Source of the DNA: Campylorhamphus procurvoides
Taxonomy: Eukaryota > Chordata > Aves > Passeriformes > Dendrocolaptidae
Direction of reading: 5' to 3'
Length of the DNA: 64,000 nucleotides
Assembly (NCBI GenBank): GCA_013396655.1
Contig: WBMV01007609.1
Location: 338,459-402,458, forward strand
Part shown: positions 36,481-47,294 of the stretch, in pieces
Layout of the letters: the number at the start of each line of letters is the position of its first letter
Position numbering within the stretch: position 1 is the stretch's first letter
The notes under the pieces: generated by a model
Databases searched by the model: none
What the model was told of the DNA's origin: nothing
The model's input: the letters and a program-made list of their open reading frames with translations, nothing else
Made by a program: the position numbers and the translations under genes

Positions 36481-37525
36481 TTTTGGAGGATGGCAGCTTC
36501 ACAGGCAGTGAAATTGTCCCAACAGGAATCACTGCAGCAGGAGCAAGGCGCAACCATGCCAGACAGGTGGGTGCAGAACCCTCCCACCCTGGTCCAGTAG
36601 CATGATGAGCTGTGGGAGCTGAAGGGGTGTCCAACCCTGCCTACCACTGCTCCCACCAGCCCCAGGATCCTTCCTGCCAGGGCAACCCCTTCCCCAAGCC
36701 CACAGGTCACCTCTGGGATGTCCTGGGTGCATCCCACCCTTGTATTTAGTGGCAGCTCTTGGGAGACTGCAGACCCACAGCCTGGCTTTCCCAGAGAGCA
36801 ACACAAACATATTCCCACCATACTGGTCCCTGTTTATTGCCTTTATTTCTCCCATTCCTTCTATCTGAGGTGGCTACAAGGATGATGGAATCCTACAAGA
36901 CTGGCAGAAGCACTTGTTACCAGCCTTCCAAACTCCAAAGGTAGCAAGATTCACAGAGTACAGCTAAAATATTTCTTTTTCTCTGCCTTACACAGCCTGC
37001 ATTGCCTCTTGGCACAAACCTTTCCCATGAAGGACCTCGCTGACCCTTTACTAAACCCTTATGGTGTCTCAGACATTGCTCCCCTGGCAAAGGAAGAGCT
37101 GTGGAAATCTGGAGTGTGTCAGGAGCTCTGCACATCAGAGCAGTATTAACTTCACGTGAGAAACAAGAGAGTACCACACCAGCCTTTCCACTGCTCCACA
37201 GATAGTTCTCCATGAGTCTGGAATGATTTGTCAGGTGGTCTTACACTTAATATTCAGTGGAAAGAAGTAGATCCCTCGAAAACCCAGGGTCTTCAATGAG
37301 TCTCTTTAGCAGCTCCTCTTCATTCTGCTCAGGCCATTCCTCTGCAGGGGAAAACGGGCAGAGGTGGTTTAGAAAGGGAGGCCAAGGAAAGGCTCTGTGC
37401 AGGTTGGGGGGTGGCTGAGCTGGCACTGGGGGTGCCCCATAGGGCTTCTCCGTGCAACTGCCAGACCCACTTACACAACCATTGCCAGCTCCTGGTTTGG
37501 GCATGGGCACGGTGGGGCCTCACCA
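36481..37525. other. Unique non-coding sequence
   Basis: Nothing recognised. The overlapping minus-strand frames at about 36386-36855 lack domains. Confidence 0.4.
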
Positions 37526-37715
37526 TGAATCGTGGAATCACAGGGTCGTTAAGGTTGGAAGAGACCTCCAAGATCATCAAGCCCAACCTTTGACCGAACA
37601 ACATCACACCCACTAAACCCTATCACCAAGTGTCACATCTGCTGGTTTTTTGAACTCTTCAGAGATGGCGACTCCACCACCTCCCAGGGCAGCTTGTTGC
37701 AATGCTTAACCATGG
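37526..37715 (-). mobile_element. CR1 LINE 3' fragment, 'gttaaggttggaagagacc' subfamily
   Basis: Same subfamily as the copy at 7018: gaatcgtggaatcacaggg, gtcgttaaggttggaagag, caccaagtgtcacatctgc and ggcgactccaccacctccc. It ends near aatgcttaaccatgg. Confidence 0.87.
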
Positions 37716-38069
37716 CTCAATCCTGTCCCACTCCCTTGGGGCTCTCCCACCACCACGCAGTGCCTGTGGTGACTGTCTGAGCCAAAGCCTGGGCTCCTGG
37801 CAGACCCCAGCCCTACATTCAGTGTGGCAAAAGTAGTGAGCACACAGCTTCTGGGGCTTGGCACAGCTGCTTCCTTTTCTTATATTCTACCTTTTATGCA
37901 CTTTTCTGGTTCTTAGCACAAAGCAGAAAGCCCTTCCCTTAATCATGTCCCTTGGCCATGGAGGTGTAAAAGTTGAAATATCTGAAGGTGCTTTCCTGGC
38001 TTAAAGGAGAGCAAAGGAACGGAGTGACAGGAGCAGCAGAATATCAGGTTTGCAAAGGTGAAAACACAC
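37716..38069. other. Unique spacer
   Basis: About 350 bases between two same-strand CR1 fragments. Nothing recognised. Confidence 0.4.
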
Positions 38070-38200
38070 AATCACAGAATCCTAAACTGGTTTGGGTGGG
38101 AGGGACCTTAAAGATCACCTCATTCTGTCCCCTCTCATGGGCAGGGACGCCTTCCACTAGACCAGGTTGCTCCAAACCCTGTCCAGCCTGTCCTTCAAGA
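38070..38200 (-). mobile_element. CR1 LINE 3' fragment
   Basis: Contains aatcacagaatcctaaactgg, then tttgggtgggagggacc, tcatgggcagggacgcc and ggttgctccaaaccctgtcc. About 130 bp. Confidence 0.85.
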
Positions 38201-39927
38201 AGGGCAAGATCAGCAGCTGAAAGGTGAGATTAAGAACTAACCTGCTCCCGAAAGGGTCAGGGCACAACTGCAGCCCACACATGCACTGGAAGAGGACACA
38301 CACGCAGAACCACTGGGCAGAGAAAGCTCCAGAGCCAGTGAGGACAGACAGGGATGGACGAGGATCTGGAAGGGTCCCTCTTTGCATCACCCACCTCAGA
38401 AACAGCCCTGGCATGGCCAGTGCTGTAGCAACCACATGCAAGTGAATCAACTACCCTGAGGTCCATGTGCTGGGAAGCCCAACACCACTCTCAGAGAAGG
38501 GGGAAGATGGGGCAGGCTCAGGTGAACAGGGCACTGCTCCCTCCAGTGTGCCAGGAGCCCTCCTAGACACCACAAATCAACAGAAACAGGTCCCCCTTGG
38601 AGGGGGAAAGGGCTGGATCACAGTCTCATCCAAGGCTCTTATAAACAGCTCCTTCGCAAGAGGCTTCCCTACTGAACAGCCTTTGTCCTCAGAACAGACA
38701 CAGGTTTCGAACAGAGCAGGGAACAGGAGAGGTGTGTGCACTAAAGTAGCCCCCAGGCCACAGCCACCCATGGAGGCCACACAGGGCTGCTGGAGGAGGG
38801 TTTGCCTCAGAGCCAACTTAATTCAGGAGCATCAACAAGAGGCAACAGCAGACACAAACAATTAGCAGGAGCTCACTGCAGCAAAATGCAAAATACACAT
38901 TTCTGGTTTTCCTTTCCTGTCTCCATCTCTATTCCCACAGCAGCTCCGTTAAAAAGAAGCTGATTTACTGCAGCGAAAAATTGTAGTTTGCTGGAAGGCT
39001 CTCTCTCTCTCTCCTCCCCAACCCTGGGACTGATGCCTGGGATTCAGGGATGGGCCTGGCTCTGCCCTGGACACATCACTGAGCTGGGTTTGTGGCACCT
39101 CCCTCTACCCACCAGCCCCAGGCCATGCATGGCACTGCTGCAGGAGAGGACACTGCCATTTCCACCTGTTTTCAGGTGAATTCTCTCAGTGTGGCAGAGA
39201 GAAGGAATTTGCTGGCAGGAATGAAGGCAGGGACTGATGAGACAGAGGAGCAGCCCACATCCCTCCTCCTCCTCATTGATTTTCTCACCCCCAACCACCA
39301 GTCCTGGCAATGTATCCATAAAAAGAATCCTCAAAGCCTCTGCTCCTGGACTCTTGGGGTTGTGAATTGTATGAGCTTCATTTTTGTCATGTAACTGACA
39401 TGTTGGGGTTTATCAGGAAAAGACAGCATCTCACAGAGAATTCAGTTCCCAGGATGGCAGATGACAATGAAAGGGGGCTCAGCAGCCACAGCCCAGGTCT
39501 CTCACAGCCATCCATAGTCATGGAGACACAAACTGCAGGATTCCTGTCTGTCCTTCTGGCCTCCATCACTGCAACATTCTTGCTGCACTGCTTCTGTAAA
39601 TTGTGCACGTGACTGAAGGTTTTAATTCGTAGCATTAAAAATTTAGGTCTCTCAGATAAATGTTCACCTGCTGAGATGTCCAGCCCCTTGGTTATCTCAG
39701 TTCTCATTTGAAAGGTCAGTTTTATCCACAAGCCAGTCTGGAACAGGGGATGTTCAGAGAGCCTAATTAGAGACTGCTGTAGCTACACAAGTGGTGAGAA
39801 AGAACCCTCTTGATACCACTGTGCTCTTGTCCCTGGGGCTCCCAACCCACCCAGCCTCATTTCAGCCTCTCTCATCAAAGAGATGAGTGCATGAGGTGCC
39901 TGTATTTGGGGAGGGATCGTGGAATTA
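38201..39927. other. Unique non-coding sequence
   Basis: Includes a (TC)n run at 38998-39013. Frames at 38467-38865 and 39387-39731 carry no domain. No transposon is recognised. Confidence 0.4.
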
Positions 39928-40130
39928 TCGAATCACAGAATATCCTGAGCTGGAAGGGACGCACAAAGATCACCCAGTCCAGCTCCTGGCCCTGCACAGA
40001 CACCCCAACAATCCCACCCTGTCCCTGTCCCATTGTCCAAACCCTCCTGGAGCTCTGGCAGCCTTGGGGCCGTGCCCACTGCCCTGGGGAATCTGGTCAC
40101 TCTGGGGGAAGAACCTTTTCCTAAAATTCT
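39928..40130 (-). mobile_element. CR1 LINE 3' fragment, 'aatatcctgagctgg' tail subfamily
   Basis: Starts at cgaatcacagaatatcctg, then agctggaagggacgcac, ggccctgcacagacaccc and gtccaaaccctcctggagc. Its middle is nearly identical to the copy at 21283. It ends at ggaagaaccttttcc. Confidence 0.9.
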
Positions 40131-41373
40131 TTGGTTCCTCTTTTCTCCAGGGACTCCCATTCCACCAGCTTTGAGGGAGGAACTTCTCAGACCTCCTCAG
40201 GCCCACGTGCGTCTCTTTAAGGCACCAGCAGACCCTCTTGAGGCTGCTCGGGTGGAAGTGTTTAAAAAGCGTTGCTTACCCATCCCTAGCAAGGGGCTGG
40301 ATCCTGTTCCCTGGGGAGAGCCAGAGCAGCCCCACCCTCCTGCCTGACCCCTCCCATGGCTGAGCCAGGGCGCATCTCTCCACAAAATAAATTCTGCCCT
40401 ACCCTGAACGCGTTTTTACACTTCCATTCCTAAGCAGAACAGCCAAACATCCCCCCAGACCGAATGCCAAAAGCCTGCACGGAGGATGGGAAATGTTAAT
40501 TCTGCTGTGCCGTGATTTCTGATGAAAAACTCTTCTCCTGGAAAGGCACCCAGTGCACTGCCGTGCCCCCAGCTGTGACCCACCCAGCAATGTCCTGCAG
40601 AAACCACCACCAGCAGCAGAGCGATGAATCCCAGCTGATTTCGCATGGGATGAATGGCCGTGGATAAAGCCAAGCAAACAAGCAACAGCCCCCGCAGCCC
40701 AGCCTGGGAGTGTTCCCCAGCTCCTTGGCTTCCTCCCTCTATCCCTGGGGGTCCATCCAAGCCCTGGGCACCCTCTGGCCCTCAGCATGAGGCACACGGT
40801 CATGGGACAGCAGTGGCAGAGGGGAAGAGCCAGGAGAAAGCCCCCAGGCAGAAGATTTGGGGCAGGCAGACGGGGTTTGTGATGTGGGCTGGCCAGAGCC
40901 CAGCGCCCCAGGCCCCGAGGTATCCGTGAGCTCTGTGCCAGGGCCCCTGCTCAACTTTTCACCTTTATTATGCCCTGCCTCCTGGATTTAATAATGTGCT
41001 TTTGCAGCTGTCAGAAGCAATAAAAACTTGTGCTCCTTCTTTTTTTTCCCTTTGTTTTAGAAATCCACCTCAAATCTAATCCAGGGTGGGGGGATTGGAG
41101 GGGAAGGGGACAGTAATATTGTAGAGCCACAATATCCTAAACTGAGCGTGGACAGAAGTTCCTCCAGCCGAACCCTTCGGAGCACGAGCTCTTTCATTTA
41201 GCCCAGACTTACAACCCATGGGTTGGAACAAATTCCTACGAGGTAAATCACAGCAGGTACTGCGGCGGGCCCTGAGAAGGAGGACAGTGAGCCCTGACAG
41301 TGATGTTTGGTTTGTCTCTGTGCTGCCATCCTGCTCATTGGTATTCCCAGGGGCTCAGCCCACTGGGTCAGGA
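40131..41373. other. Unique non-coding sequence
   Basis: GC-rich at about 40180-40930 with moderately raised CpG but no donor or clear promoter motif. AT-rich at 40960-41060. Nothing recognised. Confidence 0.4.
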
Positions 41374-41435
41374 GCTGATCCTCGATGACCCTTGTGGGTC
41401 CCTTCCAATTCAGGATATTTTATGATTCCATGACC
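41374..41435 (+). mobile_element. CR1 LINE terminal fragment
   Basis: Only the last 60 bases: cgatgacccttgtgggtccc, ttccaattcaggatatttt and atgattccatga. Confidence 0.75.
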
Positions 41436-41894
41436 CCACAGCAAGTCCCAAGGGGGTGTCATCAGCTTCTGGAAGGTGTTGGTTGCTCATAGGGCCCCTC
41501 TGACCTTCTCCATGCTGCCTCTGTGTCCTCTAGCTTTCTCTTCCTCCCTGCCTTTTCTTGGGATAGTCACACTATGGAAAGCAAATCCTCAAGGGCTGGG
41601 AGGAGGAAAAGCAGCACCAAAATCCAGGACACTCCAAATTCTTCAAAGGCAGCTGCAGTCCAGGGGCCATCACTGCTGGAGAATGACATGTGTGGAGCAG
41701 AAATGAGAATATTGGTCCATACCTTGTGAATACATGGGTATTTGGTCACTGGGAGACAAACAGATACCTTTATTTAGCCTCCAGGCCTGAGTTTTGTGTT
41801 TGTATTCCCTGAAAAAGCTGGGGAAATGTCAGCTTTTGAAGGAATATTAGAGAACTTCAAAGCAGATGATCCATTTTTGAGAGGCAGACATGGA
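41436..41894. other. Unique spacer
   Basis: About 460 bases between two sense CR1 fragments. Nothing recognised. Confidence 0.4.
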
Positions 41895-42285
41895 AGCAAG
41901 ACCAGCAAAGGGCCCCAGAGATGATGAAAGGTTTGGAGAGGTTGAGGCATGGGAATCTCAGCCTGGAGAAGCTTCAGGGGGGTCTTATCCATGTGCATAA
42001 ATAGCTGGAGGGGGGAGTAGGGAAGAGAGACCCAGGTCCTCCTCAGTGGTGCCTGGCACAGGAGAAGCTGAAACATCAGACAAACAAAGGAAGATGATGC
42101 CTTTCCTCCATGACACACAAACACATGCCCAGAGAGCCTGAGGCTCTCCATCCTTGGAGGAACCCAAAGCCCTTCTGGACACACTCGTGGGCAGGCTGCT
42201 CTGCCTGGCTCTGCCTTGAGGGATAGACCTTCTCTGATCTTTGATCCTTGGAAGGACCTTCTCCAGAGGCCCTATCCCACCTCAC
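41895..42285 (+). mobile_element. Older CR1 LINE fragment, internal-to-3' portion
   Basis: Collinear with a sense CR1 of a different subfamily: atgaaaggtttggagaggttg, cagcctggagaagcttcagg, ggggtcttatcc, a degraded cctttcctccatgacac stretch, tctccatccttggaggaacc and cttctggacacactcgtggg. The terminal tail is not visible. Confidence 0.65.
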
Positions 42286-42304
42286 ACACCCTGTGATGCT
42301 GCTG

Positions 42305-42490
42305 GGGAATCATGGAATTGTTAAGGTTGGAAAAGACCTTTCAGATCATCAGGCCCAACTCTCAACCTAAAGCCAGCACCACCACCAAACTTCAGGTGCC
42401 AAATCCACATGTTTTTTGAACCCCTGCAGGGATGGTGACTCCACCACTGCCCTGGGCAACTGTTCCAGGGCTTGAGGAAGAAGAAGAAAT
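42305..42490 (-). mobile_element. CR1 LINE 3' fragment
   Basis: Contains ggaatcatggaattgttaagg, ttggaaaagacctttcagatc, ccaaatccacatgttttttg and ggtgactccaccactgccc. It faces the preceding sense fragment, so the two form a convergent pair. Confidence 0.85.
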
Positions 42491-43872
42491 CTGTGACTCT
42501 TGTGGCTAATCAAGGGCAACACCCCAGCTCAGACTTTCTTCCCAGGCTCTCAGGACTGCTCACAAACTGCTCACAGAGCAGGAAGCATTAACAAGCACCC
42601 AAGAAGTGCTTTTTGAACAACAAACATGCAAAATAAACTGCTGGCAAAAAATTTTATGAGCAGGAAAAGTAGCCAAATTAATTAAATCAAAGATACAATC
42701 CACTTCATTCCTCCTTTAGCTCTATTAATGATTATAAAACAACATATATGCAGCCACAGATAAGGCTGAATTACAAATATTTGTCAAAAATAAGGGAAAG
42801 AATGTAAAGATCCCACAAGCAGCCAAGCAGTGGAAGTCATCTGTAATTAGAGTGCTGCATTGTGTAATTACAATGATAAACTTAGTGCAACACTCTACAA
42901 GCAAGCACTCCCAATTAGCTACTTACAAAATAAGCCAGGGATCAATAACTATTTATTGAGCTCAGTGGACAAACTATTCTCGTTTTTATTGCTGCACTCA
43001 TTTCCTGTTTATTTCATAAGCTGTGCTAAACATCTTGTTTACCTCTTTCCTTAATGAATGTGTTTGAGACAAGGCACACTTTGGTCTCAGTTTCCAGAGA
43101 AGGGCTGGAGACCAAGTCAGTCGCACATTTCCTTCCCACCAGAGTGTCAGGACCTGTGTTTTGTCCTCACACGAGCTGACATGGATTCAGTGTAACCTCA
43201 GAGCTGCACACTCAGTATCACCAAGGGTTTTCCTCTCCCTGGTGCCTCATCCAAAGTGTACAACTCTCCCCCTGCTCTCAGGGCTGCACAAGTGGGAGCT
43301 GAGCACGAGTGTCTCAGACCTGAGGGACGTGAGGACAAGGTTTGGTGTGATCACATCCGCCTTGGCACTCAGAGAAACAGGTCAGTCACATTGAGCACAG
43401 GGGCAAGGATAGCACAAGATGTACTTTTCCTGAATGTCAGGGCTGCTCACTGTGGCCAAGGGACCAGTCTCGGATGGATGGGGCTGTGGAATGCTCAGCC
43501 CCACCTCTGCAATCCCTTCTGGACCGGCAGCAGCAGCCTGTGCTTGCTCACCTACTCCTCCACCACCTCTCCAAGTATCCACCTGGAGTTCAGAGGAGCA
43601 CAAGCCCAGGCAACTGGCACCTCAGGGCACCAGATGGGCACCAGGATGGCAGACAATGCTCCGAATTTGTTGAAAAACAGTCCAGATGGTTTAGAACTAA
43701 GTTCCACTTAGACCAGTCCTTGGTCTGACAGTAACCAGAGCCAGACACCCAGGAGTTTGTACAAGAAAAGTAAATTCACATATTTCCTGATGTGCTTTCA
43801 ACCCTCCAGAGATCTACAGTGTTGAGGCAGAGGTGGTGCTTTTATAGTTAACAGCCCTCCGTGGATTCTTCT
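42491..43872. other. Unique sequence with an AT-rich candidate conserved block
   Basis: The stretch 42600-43060 is AT-rich and free of recognisable repeats. It contains ccaaattaattaaatcaaag (homeodomain plus TCF/LEF-like), ctattaatgattataaaac, gtgtaattacaatg and cccaattagc, a motif density typical of developmental enhancers (inference). The remainder is ordinary. Confidence 0.35.
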
Positions 43873-44110
43873 CTCCATGGATTTGCTTAATTTTTGAACC
43901 AAGATAAATCTTCTGCACCTGCTGCTTCTGCAGGAAGAGTTTCCCAGCTTAAGTGTCCATGGAGGCAGAGGGGCCTTCCTTGTGTCCTGAGCCTATCACC
44001 TGCAGGGTTCATCCAGTGCCAGCAAAAGACCCTTGGAGAGACAGGAAAATTAGTTCCCTGCTCACCATCTACATATCAATCAGGATTTTACTGCCCTTTG
44101 TAGATTTTTG
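43873..44110 (-). mobile_element. Ancient CR1-type LINE fragment
   Basis: Diverged but collinear with the reverse complement of old CR1: ccatggatttgcttaattttt, gaaccaagataaatcttctg, gagtttcccagcttaagtg, then gttccctgctcaccatctac and atatcaatcaggattttact. It stops at an A-rich run. Antisense to the old copies at 1430 and 32785. Confidence 0.6.
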
Positions 44111-44128
44111 AGCCATGAATTTTCTCTC

Positions 44129-44166
44129 AAAAAAAAAAACCCCAAAACCAAAAAACCAAACAAACC
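44129..44166. repeat. A-rich low-complexity tract
   Basis: An 11-base A run followed by accccaaaacc and ccaaacaaacc units. It abuts the ancient CR1 fragment. Confidence 0.8.
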
Positions 44167-46390
44167 ATTCCTAGCAGACCACATTTAACCACTTGTCTAC
44201 TCATTCCAGCCTTTGGAGCAGCTTCCACTGAATTCCCTTCTGCAGATGGCAGAGCATCACGTGTGACTCCACAGACCTTTCCAATTCTTCTGATAAAACA
44301 GCATCGTATCTGTCCCTTTTCAGCCTGCTATTGGGGCAGTGTGGAGCGAGAGATTCCACCCTGTAGTGCTCAGGTCTGGTACTTCATTCCTGATCTTGGG
44401 AGCCTGTGGATGGTGCCATCTGGCCCTGGCAATCTGCTGCTGCTCATCGTGTGGTTTTCCCCTGTAACCCCATCCAGGAGCACTTCAGCCCACGGCAGGT
44501 CTCCTGTGCAGGGGGCTCCGAACTCCAGCTGGGCACAGATGCAAAACAAGTCCCATGTCTTCCTGCTGTGGCTTTCCCTTCTCTGGGCCTGGGTTGGCAC
44601 AGGTCCTGTGGGTTGTCAGACAGTTTTTTTAGCTCCTGAGGGTTGGACAAACCCTTTTTTAGGGTGTTAGAGGTTTTTTTAAGCTGCTCCTGCAACTTTT
44701 TAGCCTTTTTGAGGGGCTGTTTGTTGTGGTTTTCCATGTACACAGTCAATGTTTGCGTTCTTGTTTCAAGTCCTTATCTGGGTATTACTTCTACTTTTCT
44801 GAAGTGATTTTGATATTCCCATGGTCTCCTGACTTGATATTTATCCATGTTTTTGGTATTTTAGTTCTTTCTGAAGAGCTTTGTAGAGGTGAAGGTTGAG
44901 CAGCCCAGTGAGAGCAGAAAGGCTGTGGGTGCTGGAGGGGATTTTCTCTTCTACGGTTGCTCACCAAGGAAAGGGCAGGATCTGGAGCCTTTTCTCCACT
45001 TCATTCCACCCCACTCACCGTTGGCATGGCCTGACCATGTTTTGGACATCCCAGCCTTGTAAAACCAGAAGAGGCAAGACACTGAAAATACATCTCAGTT
45101 CCTACAGGGAACAACTGCTCTCATCTTTCTAGAGCCTCAGCATTCCACAGTCAGCACAGAAAAAGATTTTATTCTCCAAACATTTGCTGTGGAAACAAAA
45201 AAACCCCACATACTCCATTCATTGTGCAGATGAAATATTTGACGACTGATTTTTTGTGACACGTGTAACCAGTTATGACTTCTGCCTGTATTCCTGACCT
45301 CATGAAGGCAAATGTCACAGCAGAGATCAGCCATCATATATTTTAATGCACTTGGAGGCAAATGCCTCTGCTGAAGAGTGAACATGGCCAGAAAGTTTCC
45401 TTTCTGAGGGTGCTTGATGTCAAGTGCCATTTCAGGTGATGTCTCTGCAGGAAGGTTGGATGCCCTGTTGTTCCTTGGCAGGTGCACACTCTCTGGCTCT
45501 CCCAGTGCTAGCCCTGGCAGCAGCAGGATGCCTTTGCAGAGGATCTGAAGTGTCCTTAAAATGAAGTCTCCTTAAAAACAGTCCTTTTCTCTGAGGTGCC
45601 CCAAAAAATGTGGCTCTCCCATTTGGTGTCCACCGGTTTCCTTCTCACCACAAGTCCAAGGGGACAGCAACATGCAGAGCCATCCAGCAGTCTCAGCCTG
45701 AGGGCCTGGGGCAAGGGAGATTGTGTGGCTCCTGGGATGTGTTTTGTTGGGGATGCAGCATGAGGGAACTCTGGGAGTTTGGAAGATTTCAGCATGTCCC
45801 AGTTTGGGACAAGAGTCAGATTCATGCATCATGAACGATCACGTCGTGTTACGTCTCCTCTGAACACCAGAGCCTTCCTGTGTTTTCATCGCCCATGTTT
45901 TCCTATAAAGCCTGCTCAGATCCTAAACTGGCTGACGCATCTTTGCAGTGGGTTAAGAACCAGCTGCAGCCTCAGCTGTGGGGGAGGACTGATCTACTCC
46001 TGAAGTCCCACCAGCCTCCTCTTCTGTGGAGAGTCAGAAACACCCAAAGGTTAAAAACCCTGATATCCTCACTGGTGGAGCAGAGATCACAGCGAGTTAA
46101 CCTCTCAGCATCAAGGTGGCTGCATTTCTTCCCCAGTCCCTGTTTTCTTTGGTATGAAATCAATTAATTTTACCAAAAGGTATTTTATAATAAATGTTGT
46201 TCCTCGTGATGGGCTTCAAAACAGAGTTATTGGGCTGGGTTATGAAACCTGGAAATCTGGCAGGAGGAAACAGCCCCTCCATGACCAGGACAGGATTGCA
46301 GGGGTGTCATCAGTGTGTCTGCCCCAAAACTGTCACAGGCCTTCTCTCCCAGTCACTGCCCTGTCCCAGGAGCGCTGTTTTGCTTATCAG
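44167..46390. other. Unique non-coding sequence
   Basis: T-run-rich at about 44620-44710. The frame at 44444-44749 on the minus strand reads Lys/Gln-rich because of those T runs, not because of a domain. No transposon is recognised. Confidence 0.4.
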
Positions 46391-46650
46391 AAAAATCACA
46401 GTCATGAAGGGTGGAAAAGGCCTTCAAGATCATTAAATCAGACTATTCCAAGGCCACCACTGAGCTGTGTCCCCAAGTGCCACATCCACATGGTATTTAA
46501 ACACCTCCAGGGATGGTGACTCCACCACTTCTCTGGGCAGCATCTCCCAGAATCGTACCTGGCCACTGTTTCCATGAAGAAATTTTTCCTGATATCCAAT
46601 GTAAACCACCCCTGGTGCAACTTGAGGCTCGTCTCTTCATCTGCTGAGAT
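46391..46650 (-). mobile_element. CR1 LINE fragment
   Basis: Contains aaaatcacagtcatgaaggg, tggaaaaggccttcaagatc, gtccccaagtgccacatcc, ggtgactccaccacttctc and gaagaaatttttcctgatatc, then taaaccacccctggtgcaac. About 260 bp, moderately diverged. Confidence 0.83.
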
Positions 46651-47039
46651 CCCCTCTGATCCTGGACCTGTGTGACCACTTACATTTCCAGCCATGGTTT
46701 CTGACTGGCATCTCTATTTCTGTTCATTCTGGTTTCCCTGCTGGGAAATAAAAGGATTTACAGCACAGGACAGATGAAATCACCATCAGAAGTCAACAGC
46801 TTTTAACACCCTGCTATAAAAGAGGCCAGAGGAGAAGAGCAATAAATCCTGGTGACGATCACCTCCCTCAGACAGGACCTGTGGGGTCTGGAAGAGAAGT
46901 ACCTGCCCTGGGGCTGCTGCAGAGCAGTGTCTGCGGGATGGCAGGGCATGGGAAGGGGGCAAGCCTCAATTCCTCTTCCACTGCTCCAAACCCCCTGATA
47001 TCCTCCCCATGGGTTCTGGGGCTCTTTCCATGGACAGAT
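46651..47039. other. Unique spacer with TATA and AATAAA motifs
   Basis: ctataaaagagg lies at 46814 and caataaatcc at 46840, an LTR-like promoter/polyadenylation spacing. I could not find terminal inverted repeats or a target-site duplication, so no LTR is called. Confidence 0.3.
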
Positions 47040-47294
47040 AGGGGTAGGACAAGAGGGAAGAGTTTAAACTGTGAGAGGAGGGACTTAGAAATTGCATCCT
47101 GGGAGGGTGGGCAGGCCCTGGCACAGGGTGCCCAGAGAAGCTGTGGCTGCCCCATCCCTGGAAGTGTCCAAGGCCAGGTTGGACGGGGCTTGGAGCAGCC
47201 TGGGCTAGTGGGAGGGGTCCCTGCCCATGGCAGGGGGTGGAATGGGATGAGCTTTAAGGTCCCTCCAACCAAAACCATTCTGAGATTCTATGAA
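47040..47294 (+). mobile_element. CR1 LINE 3' fragment
   Basis: Sense tail: gaagagtttaaactgtgag, ggcaggccctggcacagggt, gcccagagaagctgtggctg, gtccaaggccaggttggacg, ccatggcagggggtgg and ggtccctccaaccaaaacc. It ends attctgagattctatgaa. It is head-away from the copy at 46391, forming a divergent pair. Confidence 0.9.

Noticed and set aside
44444..44749. Lys/Gln-rich 101-codon minus-strand frame resembling a coiled coil
   Set aside because: Created by T runs on the plus strand. Upstream and downstream context is not exon-like.
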